Below are positions 1-6,320 of a DNA stretch of 11,268 nucleotides, one piece after another. The translations under genes were made by a program, and so were the position numbers. The notes beneath the pieces were generated by a model, which was not told the DNA's origin, did not search any database, and saw nothing but the letters and a program-made list of their open reading frames with translations. The stretch lies in assembly GCA_029821255.1 (NCBI GenBank), contig JALGTS010000079.1:1-11268 (forward strand), given 5' to 3'. The stretch comes from Candidatus Zipacnadia bacterium. GTDB taxonomy: Bacteria > Armatimonadota > Zipacnadia > Zipacnadales > Zipacnadaceae. Every line of letters starts with the position of its first letter. Within the stretch, counting starts at the first letter, position 1.

Positions 1-121
1 CCGTAAGGTGATCACGGACTTTATTAAGGTACATAACAAAGACGCTGCTGCATTTGCATGGACGAAAGCTGTTGTCCATCCTACTACCCTAAGAAATTCT
101 TACACGGATTTAGTCAAGTAA
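1..121 (+). CDS. IS630-like transposase, C-terminal end (partial, cut by window edge)
   Basis: The + frame starting at base 2 is open from the window edge to a TAA at 119-121 and encodes 39 residues. The segment DFIKVHNKDAAAFAWTK, followed by VHPTTLRNSYTDL, resembles the extreme C-terminus of IS630/Tc1-mariner-type DDE transposases, where a helix ending in 'hN...kPFxWTK' is typical. The catalytic DDE residues would lie upstream, outside the window, so I cannot tell whether the transposase is intact. The stop is only three bases from the stop of the convergent gene on the other strand. The right inverted repeat of the element must therefore either overlap that gene or be lost. I see no obvious terminal repeat at 122-170. 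The family call rests on a short stretch recognised by eye. Confidence 0.6.
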   Translation, partial: RKVITDFIKVHNKDAAAFAWTKAVVHPTTLRNSYTDLVK

Positions 122-124
122 GTA

Positions 125-582
125 CTAGAGTGCCAGGAGCACCTCTTCCAACTCGCGCAAGTCGCTGCTCACATCTTCCGGATCGGGGGGTTGCTTCTTA
201 GGACTCCTGAGGTGCGTATACTCCGTAAACCGCCCACCCAATGAATAGAAATGCTCGACGACTGGATCGGTAGGGTCCAGACCCAGTATCGTTGCCTTAG
301 TAGTACGATACTTGCCTTCTTTGGAGCCCTCGTATGTAATCCCCAAGTATTCATGAGGCATGTTGCAAATATCACGAAGACTGTGGGCGGCGTGATACGC
401 CCCGCAGGATTAAGAGGATCGGTTAGTGCGTGAACCGAGCCGAGGTACACCCTCCCAAGTTCGGGGTCCCTATCGTTGAGAAGTTCAAAGACTCGACGTT
501 GTCGAGCGCCCAGATGTATGAGTTCGTAACGTCTCTCTATCTCGCTATTCTGTTGGCCACGGAAGAAGTCATTTGAGTCCAT
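125..582 (-). pseudogene. Frameshifted gene of unknown function (about 152 residues if repaired)
   Basis: The ATG at 580-582 follows a good ribosome binding site (AGGTGA, six bases upstream). The first frame runs well to about position 404 and reads ...RRYELIHLGARQRRVFELL... and ...HALTDPLNPAG. The natural continuation, AYHAAHSLRDICNMPHEYLG, lies in another frame and runs to a TAG at 125-127. Restoring one base in the C run at 400-403 (G run on the coding strand) joins the two parts. The AAHSLR segment recalls an N-terminal module I have seen in larger bacterial proteins of unknown function, but I cannot name the family. The predicted protein is soluble, charged and helical, with an acidic tail (PDPEDVSSDLRELEEVLLAL). 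The 3' end abuts the IS630-like transposase, so the gene may also be truncated there. A homopolymer sequencing error is an alternative to true decay. Confidence 0.55.
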
Positions 583-608
583 GGGGTATCACCTGCCACT
601 ATCGCCTG

Positions 609-791
609 TCACCCCAAGGGTGCGCAATATGCTGATGCGAGATCTGCTATTTGCTCAAGCTGAGCTAACGGGCAGCTGCGAGTATCAGGTCCGGATCCAC
701 AACCGACGAAAACGCCAATGGTTAACAGGCACAGCACAATCTGCAGTAAGTGCTCGGTCCGAGGCACGAACAACCGCTTCCCAATCTTCAC
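609..791 (-). CDS. Possible small lipoprotein
   Basis: A 60-residue frame begins with GTG at 789-791. It has a positively charged start (MKIGKR), a hydrophobic stretch at residues 14-30 (HLLQIVLCLLTIGVFVG) and a lipobox-like VFVGC with the cysteine at residue 31. That pattern would fit a signal-peptidase II lipoprotein anchored outside the membrane, with a mature part of only about 30 residues containing two more cysteines (40 and 46). It lies 26 bases upstream of the frameshifted gene at 125-582 on the same strand, so the two could be co-transcribed. Against it: there is no clear Shine-Dalgarno sequence before the GTG, the length is very short, and I recognise no family. It could be a chance frame or the remnant of a longer protein. 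Confidence 0.25.
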   Translation of the reverse strand: MKIGKRLFVPRTEHLLQIVLCLLTIGVFVGCGSGPDTRSCPLAQLEQIADLASAYCAPLG

Positions 792-842
792 ATCAATGGA
801 TATGGTGCACGGATATCTTCCCGCAATAGAAGGTAGAATCCT

Positions 843-881
843 CTGCCTAAAGCCCTGACTGTCGCCTGCCTACAGAGCCCT
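843..881 (-). repeat. Imperfect direct repeat spanning the dnaE stop codon
   Basis: Read on the - strand, AGGGCTCTGTAGGCAG (866-881) and AGGGCTTTAGGCAG (843-856) are near-identical tandem units separated by nine bases. They differ by two single-base gaps. The first copy contains the last codons and the TAG stop (870-872) of the polymerase frame. It looks like a small local duplication and has no evident function. Confidence 0.4.
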
Positions 882-3800
882 CCAATCCAGCATCCTCAGT
901 TTCTGTGCGATAACAGAGGCCGTACCCCGGCCATCCAGATAACCTTCCACCAACAATCCTGATGATGAGAATATCTGCTTGCCGTATTCCTGATAAGTGT
1001 TCTCAAAGACAGTAACATCGAACAGCCCAGTTTCGTCTTCCAGGGTAAAGAAAACGACGGTGCGGCCACTGCGAGTGGGGGGACGATGCGGGCGGATAAG
1101 CAGGCCGGCTACCTTGACAGCACCAGCAGGACGGTGCTGTTTAATATGCTGGGCAGTGAGGATACCTTTTTTCGCCAGTCGAGGTCTGGCAAATTGCAGC
1201 GGGTGCCAGTTGGAGCTGAAGCCCAGGATATTCCACTCCTGGCAGCACTTGTGCCAGTCAGTGAAATCTTCCACGTTGCTCCTGGGATTAGCTTGTGCCA
1301 GACTCAATTGCGGCTGGTCAGCCGGCTTGTGGCTACCCAGTTGCAATAGTATTTTGCGGCGGTTTCCGTCAAAGCAGTCCAACGCTCCGCACAGCGCCAG
1401 ATTGCGAGCCACATCTGCCGAGGGCAGGGCTCGCTGCATAAAGTCAGACAGGTCTGTATAGGGCCGATTTGCAACTATTCGCTCCACCAAACTTTGGGAC
1501 ATCTGCCTGACCTGTTACAGGCCGACGCGGATGGCGCCATCTTGCGCAGTGAAGTCAACCTGACTCTGGTTGACATCCGGCCCCAGTATTCTAATTCCGC
1601 GTCGCCGTGCTTCGTTGATCAGGGTATGCGCAGGGAAATAGCCCATAGGTTGGTTGGACAGCAGAGCAGCGTAGAACTGAGCCGGGTAATGAGTAAGCAG
1701 ATAAGTCGTCTTGTAGCCGGTGTCGTCGAAGGCGGCGGCATGGGCCTCGCAGAAGCCATAGCCGGCGTAGCCCTCAATATAAGACAAGATGGTTTCAGCG
1801 ACCTGCTGCGAGCAGCCGCCCTGTTGTGCTTTATGGATGAATCTACGGCCAATTATAATCATCTTTGCTTTGTCACGGTGATGAGTGAGAGACCGGCGCA
1901 GCTGGTCGCCCTCGCCAGGTGTGAAGCCAGCTATCTTGACCGCTATCTCAATGACCTGCTCCTGAAACAGCACCACTCCGTAAGTGTCCTTAATGATCTC
2001 CTCCAGCCGGGGATCAACGTAGCTTGTCGCCTCCTGGCCGTGCCGGCGAGCTAAGAACGGCTCGACCATGTTGCCTCTTACCGGCCCGGGGCGAACCAGA
2101 GCCACTGAGGCAACGATATCTTCGATATTGTCGGCCTGCAGGCAGCTCTGCAGATTGCGCTGGGCAGGACTCTCTAACTGAAAAGCGCCTGCAGTCTCGG
2201 CGCTGTTAAGGAGCTTGTATGTAGGCCCATCATCCAGCGGGATGCTACTGAAATCAAGCTCTTGGGGAGTAGTAGTGATGGTATCTTCCACTGCCGACAT
2301 CATCCGCAGCGATAATGGGTCCAGCTTGAGCAAGCCCAGGTCCTCCACATCAACCTTATCAAACTGAATAATGCGGCAGCCCTTTGCTGCCTTCTGAATC
2401 GGGGATAACGTGTTGAGCGGCGCGCCGCTGATAATCACACCACCCAGGTGCGTGCCAATATGGCGGGGCAGCCCAGCGGCCTGTTCGCACAACTCGAAAA
2501 GCTGGCGGTATCGGTGGATGGGCAACTGACTGTCGCGCAACTCAGGGAATTTTTCCAGGGCATCTTCAATACCTTCAGCGTTAATGTGAGGCATAAGTTT
2601 GGCCAATCGGTCAATCTGTTCAGCGGGAAAGCCCAGGGCCTTGGCAATATTCCGAATAGCCCCACGGGTGCGATAAGTCTGGAAGGTGCATACGGTGGCT
2701 ACCTTCTCCTGGCTATACTTCTCCGTCACATAGTCAGCGATGTCGTCACGGTAGCGCGCATCAAAGTCGATATCAATATCCGGCAGATTATTGCCCCGCT
2801 CCGGATTGATGAAACGCTCGAAGCTGAGGTCGCGAGCAATGGCATCTACGTCAGTAATACCCAGGCAGTAGGCCACCGCCGAGTCCGCGGCACTACCCCG
2901 CCCGGCGTAGCGGATGCCCCGCCGCCTGGCCTCCCGCACTACATCCCAGACCACCAGGAAGTAGTCAGCAAAGTCCAACTGCGCAATCATATTAAGCTCA
3001 TGGTCCAGCCGCTCTTGTATCTCTGAACGTACCTCTGCGTAGCGTTGCCTGGCACGCTGATAGGTAAGCTGGCGCAGCAGGCGAACCGAGCTTTGTCCTT
3101 TAGTGTCGAAGCGGGGCAGGTATTTTTCCCTGCACAGCTCATACCTTAGGCACCGCGCGGCGATACGGGTAGTGTTATCCAGAGCCCCTGGTATCCAGCT
3201 GAACAGCTTCTTCATCTGCCGGCCAAATTTGAAGTAGAACTCAGCATTGATCTTGCGCTCTGAATGGGGCTAGTCTACTGTGGTGAGGGTACGCACGCAG
3301 GCAAATATATCCTGAATCTTGAACTGCGACTTATCCTGATAATGGACATTGTTAGTTGCCACTACCGGGACACATAGCTTCCCAGCCAGCTCGGCCGGCG
3401 CTTCGTTGGTAGCATGCTGGCGGGGATAGAAAGTCTCCTGCAACTCGATATAGAAGTTATTCCGACTAAAGATACTACGGTATCGTTGAGCCACCTTTGT
3501 GCCTTTTGGTAGCGCCGCTGGTAGGCCAGCGAGAATATCTTACTATGCCAGCAGCCGGACAGGGCAATGATGTCACCAGCGTATTCGCGCAGCTTCTCTT
3601 CGGTGGCCCGGGGCTGGCCCCGTTCGTTGCTCAGGTGGGCCTCGCTTAACAGTTGGCACAGGTTGGCATAGCCAGTGCGGTTTTGGGCCAGCAGCGTTAA
3701 GTGGTGCCTATCTTCGAGAGTCACTTCAGCTCCAATAATGGGCTTTATGCCGGCCTGACGGCAGGCCTTATGCAGATGCTCTGCGCCGCTGAGATTGTTG

Positions 3801-3919
3801 TGATCAGTGATAGCCAGCGCGGGCATAGCAAAATTAGCAGCCTGCTGCACCAGCGCCCCGATAGTGCTGACGCCATTCAAGAAGCTGAAGGGGCTGTGCG
3901 CGTGCAGATGGACAAACAT
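870..3919 (-). pseudogene. dnaE2: Error-prone DNA polymerase III alpha subunit (DnaE2-like), disrupted
   Basis: Read through its lesions, this frame encodes about 1016 codons, a usual size for DnaE2-type polymerases. The order is as expected. A PHP domain begins MFVHLHAHSPFSFLNGVS. The palm has GRGSAADSAVAYCLGIT, the catalytic PDIDIDF (near 2763-2783) and the third-aspartate region QFDKVDVEDLGLLKLD. Next come GFCEAHAAAFDDTGYKT and NQPMGYFP, which are typical of the error-prone rather than the replicative type, then a helix-hairpin-helix region and an OB fold (VVFFTLEDETGLFDVTVFEN). Three lesions are visible. A one-base frameshift lies near 3494-3498. An in-frame TAG at 3270-3272 falls within TTVD*PHSERKINAEFYF. 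An in-frame TAA at 1515-1517 falls within IRVGL*QVRQMSQS. Frame is preserved across both stops. The ATG overlaps the upstream gene's stop (TGATG), indicating translational coupling. The intact protein would act in SOS-type translesion synthesis. The gene is probably inactive as read, unless the lesions are assembly errors. Confidence 0.9.
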
Positions 3920-4152
3920 CAGTCAACGCTCTTTTCAATTCGCCAGCCAGAGGGGCTATGGGACAGAACAAACACGCCCCCTTTCGTTTCCACCAGGAAG
4001 AAGTCGCGCGAACTTTCTCCTGCCCACCAGCGGCCGGTCTCGCGCCAATAATCCACGATACTCGCAACCTGTTGCCAGCGCCCTGCGACCCGCACCTGCT
4101 GAGGCTGACCACTGCCTTTGACTGGTTGGCCCTGCAGGGGAAGCTGTCTCAC
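3919..4152 (-). CDS. DUF6504-type small protein coupled to dnaE2
   Basis: This 77-residue soluble protein starts with GTG (4150-4152), eight bases after a strong GGGAGG site. Its C-terminal half carries the pattern IVDYWRETGRWWAGE, then FFLVETKGG, then GWRIEKSVD. This matches the small family (DUF6504 as I know it) found beside, or fused to, Y-family polymerase/ImuB proteins next to DnaE2 in Chloroflexota and Actinobacteria. Its biochemical role is unknown. The association suggests an accessory role in mutagenic translesion synthesis. Its TGA overlaps the dnaE2 ATG by one base, so the two are translated together. It differs from the usual arrangement in that no ImuB/Y-family polymerase gene is upstream. 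Instead a divergent promoter for the URO-D-like gene begins about 120 bases away. The gene itself is intact, although its partner is broken. Confidence 0.7.
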   Translation of the reverse strand: MRQLPLQGQPVKGSGQPQQVRVAGRWQQVASIVDYWRETGRWWAGESSRDFFLVETKGGVFVLSHSPSGWRIEKSVD

Positions 4153-4253
4153 CAGGTAAACCTCCCTTCAGCAGCTAAGATCTTCTGGGCAAAGCGGCGC
4201 TTATCTGTCAGATTAGCCGCCCGCGTCACTGCCTGATTGCCAAAGCTCGCCAC
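4149..4253 (-). other. Short open frame overlapping the DUF6504 start, possible upstream gene remnant
   Basis: A - strand frame ends at a TGA (4149-4151) that overlaps the GTG start of the DUF6504-type gene (GTGA). This is a classic coupling arrangement. From a possible GTG at 4251-4253 it would encode 34 residues ending TDKRRFAQKILAAEGRFTW; without that start the frame is open back to a TGA near 4330. The overlap suggests it was once the 3' end of an upstream operon gene such as imuB, or that it is a leader peptide. I recognise no family motif, so this is weak. Confidence 0.25.
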
Positions 4254-4273
4254 TACTTTGCCACACCTATCCC

Positions 4274-4301
4274 TTGACAGCAAGCCTCCCTCCCGTATAA
4301 T
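4274..4301 (+). promoter_or_regulatory. Near-perfect sigma-70 type promoter for the URO-D-like gene
   Basis: TTGACA at 4274-4279 and TATAAT at 4296-4301 both match the housekeeping consensus exactly, with a 16-base spacer. Transcription would start near 4308 and leave a leader of about 60 bases before the ATG at 4370. No operator-like inverted repeat is evident around it, which suggests constitutive or weakly regulated expression. Confidence 0.75.
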
Positions 4302-4369
4302 AAGAAGGCACCTTTCGAAACAGTCTCAATAAACTAACCAACGGACGTTGGCTGGAGGCCCCCGGACAA

Positions 4370-5524
4370 ATGACCAAGCGCGAAATGAACATCAGGATAT
4401 TTGCAGGCAAGCAGATTCCGCACCCGTTGTTTCAGCCACGGATAGAACCCTGGTTTGTGATCCATAAAGAGCGGGGAGACCTTCCCCCGCAATGTCAGGA
4501 TAAGACATTGCTGGAACTGTACGATGACCTGGACCTATCTATGAGGTACATCAGTTACTACACTGGAATGCCTCATCCGGTTCAGACCCAGTATAGTGAC
4601 GAAGTCAAAATACGAGAGAAAACTCAAAATGGTACGAAGTTGGTAGTCATAGATACACCTTACGGTGAGCTGGTGCAGCAATTGAAGCTGACTTCGGACC
4701 AAGCGTGGCGAACCGTGGAGTTTGCCGCCAAGCAGCGCGAGGACCTGAAGAAACTGGCCTGGCTGTACCACCACACTGTTTTCAGTTTCAGTGCCGAGAC
4801 CTTTCAGCAAGGCAGCGACTTCATCGGTGACCGAGGTGCGCCCCAATTTTGGGTTCCTAAAAGCCCCTATCGGGCGCTGTCTCACATATGGATGACATTG
4901 ACGGATTTTGTCTATGCCCTCAATGATGTGCCTGGAGATGTCGTGGAGGTTATGAAGGCCATTGATAGTTCATACGACTCGCTTTATGAGCAATTAGTGG
5001 CCTATGCGAGCCAGGATAATCATTCCCCTCAGGATAGTGAAGAAACAGAGCAGTGCCACGGTCTCAAGATCATCAACTTTGGCGAGAATATTGATGCTCA
5101 CCTGTTGAATCCGCAATATCTCGAAGAGTATCTTATTCCTTTTTATGAGAAGCGATCCAACCAGCTCAGGCGGGCCGGGATTTACACTCACATTCATATT
5201 GATGGATCCTTCCGACCTATACTCGACTATCTAGCGGACCTGCCGTTTGATGGATTAGAGGCGCTTACCCCGTTGCCGCAGGGGGACGTCAGCATCGAAG
5301 AAATGAAACAACATATAGGGGATAAGATCTTGTTGGACGGGATACCAGCAGTATTGTTCTTGCGCTACTACCCCCGAGCAGAGTTGCAAGAATCGGTGGA
5401 AAAGTTGCTAAATTCGTTCCATCCTCGGTTGGTGTTGGGAATATCAGACGAACTGCCCCAAGGTGGAGACGAAGAAAGCCTATCCAGAGTCAAGTGGGTT
5501 GCAGATTATTGTCGGCAATGGTGA
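4370..5524 (+). CDS. Uroporphyrinogen decarboxylase (URO-D)-like protein, methyltransferase-related subgroup
   Basis: This 384-residue soluble protein has the C-terminal pattern of the URO-D/MtaA-type TIM-barrel superfamily. The visible motifs are FGENIDAHLLNP (237-248), YEKRSNQLRRAGIYTHIHIDG (259-279), LPFDGLEALTPLPQGDVSIEE (291-311), DKILLDGIPAVLF (318-330) and LVLGISDELPQGG (354-366). True HemE enzymes decarboxylate uroporphyrinogen III, and the corrinoid:CoM relatives move methyl groups using a zinc bound through an H-x-C motif. Here the equivalent segment reads H-I-D-G, so that cysteine is absent. The HemE N-terminal arginine-rich substrate signature is also not seen. It is therefore better called URO-D-like, with reaction unknown. 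GGAGG lies 11 bases upstream of the ATG; an in-frame ATG at 4385 is an alternative start. The gene has its own strong promoter and is followed by a hairpin, so it is probably monocistronic. There are no lesions. Confidence 0.8.
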   Translation: MTKREMNIRIFAGKQIPHPLFQPRIEPWFVIHKERGDLPPQCQDKTLLELYDDLDLSMRYISYYTGMPHPVQTQYSDEVKIREKTQNGTKLVVIDTPYGELVQQLKLTSDQAWRTVEFAAKQREDLKKLAWLYHHTVFSFSAETFQQGSDFIGDRGAPQFWVPKSPYRALSHIWMTLTDFVYALNDVPGDVVEVMKAIDSSYDSLYEQLVAYASQDNHSPQDSEETEQCHGLKIINFGENIDAHLLNPQYLEEYLIPFYEKRSNQLRRAGIYTHIHIDGSFRPILDYLADLPFDGLEALTPLPQGDVSIEEMKQHIGDKILLDGIPAVLFLRYYPRAELQESVEKLLNSFHPRLVLGISDELPQGGDEESLSRVKWVADYCRQW

Positions 5525-5530
5525 ATGGTG

Positions 5531-5548
5531 ACGGGTACTCTATCCCGT
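5531..5548 (+). terminator. Weak hairpin just after the URO-D-like gene
   Basis: ACGGG (5531-5535) and CCCGT (5544-5548) form a five-pair stem with an eight-base loop, six bases after the stop codon. No T run follows, so a rho-independent terminator is only a possibility. Confidence 0.25.
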
Positions 5549-5722
5549 GAACCGTAGTGCTCTGCCTCTCCAGTATTCTTGCGGCTAAATGGCTCTGGAT
5601 TGACTCGTGTAAGTCCAGCGATAGGGTCGGGCTTGTTCTCATAGCAGTCTATGAAACTGCGCACCTTCCCAGTGAGATTGTTAAGGCAACAGAATCTATC
5701 CAACGATAGGCCCTGTCTGGTC

Positions 5723-6076
5723 AGGAGTGTTGAGGACTTCACTGATCGGCAGAAGTGCGCTCACAAATGGAACATTCTGGGCTTCAGCTCTACCTGGCAT
5801 CCGCTGCAGTTTCTGCGGCCACAGCTTGTGAAAGAATAAGTAGTCACCAACGAGCAAATTAGACAACAGCGTCGCAGCGGCACCGTCAAGACAGCGGGCC
5901 TGCTTATCCGCCCTCATCGGCCGCCTACGCGCAGCGGCAGAACTGTGGTCTTCTTCACCCTGGAAGACGAAACTGGCCTGCTCGACGTTACTGTCTTCGA
6001 AAATGCCCATCAGCAATACGGCAAGCAGATATTCTCTTTGTGGGCGCTGCTGGTCGAAGGGGCTTTGGACGGGCGG
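5723..6076 (+). pseudogene. C-terminal fragment of a second DnaE2-like polymerase
   Basis: One + frame encodes RSVEDFTD, WNILGFSS, WHPLQFLRPQ, a TAA at 5837-5839, then TAGLLIRPHRPPTRSGRT, VVFFTLEDETGLLDVTVFEN, QYGKQIF and LLVEGALDGR. It aligns without gaps to the OB-fold region of the polymerase on the opposite strand (870-3919). By manual count about 86 of 116 residues are identical. Only this module is present. Similarity begins at about 5723 and stops at 6076, where the remaining residues of the other copy (GTASVIAQKLRMLDW) are missing and IS110-type sequence begins. About 74 percent identity means it is not a recent duplication. More likely it is a relic of a distinct DnaE2 gene, perhaps brought in or cut up by rearrangement. 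It is non-functional. Confidence 0.85.
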
Positions 6077-6133
6077 TGCTAAACTGGGATATCTGTAAGC
6101 TGACTATACCCGAATATGCATTGAAGGTAGCAA

Positions 6134-6294
6134 GTAACCACTTTGCCGTTACCATTAGCCGCAGGCAGGAATTTTCCTTTGGACGAAGAAAATTGCCCAT
6201 AGCCGCAGAATACATTACTATCAGTTTCCCAAATGGGATAACATAGAACGGTCTGCTGGCCCCGATGGCGAAAGTTAGGGCAAAGAGGAGCCAG
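6134..6294 (+). ncRNA. Candidate bridge RNA of the IS110 element
   Basis: The leader between the inferred left end and the transposase holds four successive hairpins: GTAAC/GTTAC (6134-6152), GGAATTTTC/GAAAATTGCC with one bulge (6168-6197), GTTTCCC/GGGATAAC with a bulge (6224-6242), and CTGGC/GCCAG enclosing CCC/GGG (6256-6294). IS110-group elements such as IS621 are known to transcribe a structured bridge RNA of about 180 bases from this position. Its two loops pair with target and donor DNA. Position, length and hairpin content fit. I have not identified the guide loops, so the assignment is inferred and the ends are approximate. Confidence 0.4.
6156..6208 (+). repeat. Nine-base direct repeats flanking the second leader hairpin
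   Basis: TAGCCGCAG occurs at 6156-6164 and again at 6200-6208, immediately bracketing the stable hairpin at 6168-6197. The symmetry within the IS110 leader suggests a structural role in the candidate bridge RNA, or a small duplication. Confidence 0.45.
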
Positions 6295-6320
6295 ATTTGC
6301 CGGAAGGGAGCAGACCTCAG

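Noticed and set aside
2448..3026. A 192-residue + strand frame opposite the polymerase gene
   Set aside because: It is an antisense shadow of the clearly conserved DnaE palm region, with no motifs of its own.
1518..3269. Deliberately split polymerase gene or intein
   Set aside because: The frame continues directly across both stops with no inserted sequence, no intein motifs and no new start signals. Point lesions explain it.
1515..3272. Reassigned stop codon (alternative genetic code) as an explanation for stops in dnaE2
   Set aside because: TAA, TAG and TGA all interrupt genes in the window, and the same codons end other genes normally, so a single reassignment does not fit.
5506..5742. 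A 78-residue frame on the - strand overlapping the URO-D-like gene's end, containing GKVRSFIDCYENKPDP
   Set aside because: It faintly recalls a transposase C-terminus, but the resemblance is too short, and the frame overlaps both the URO-D-like stop and the DnaE fragment. I see no start signal.
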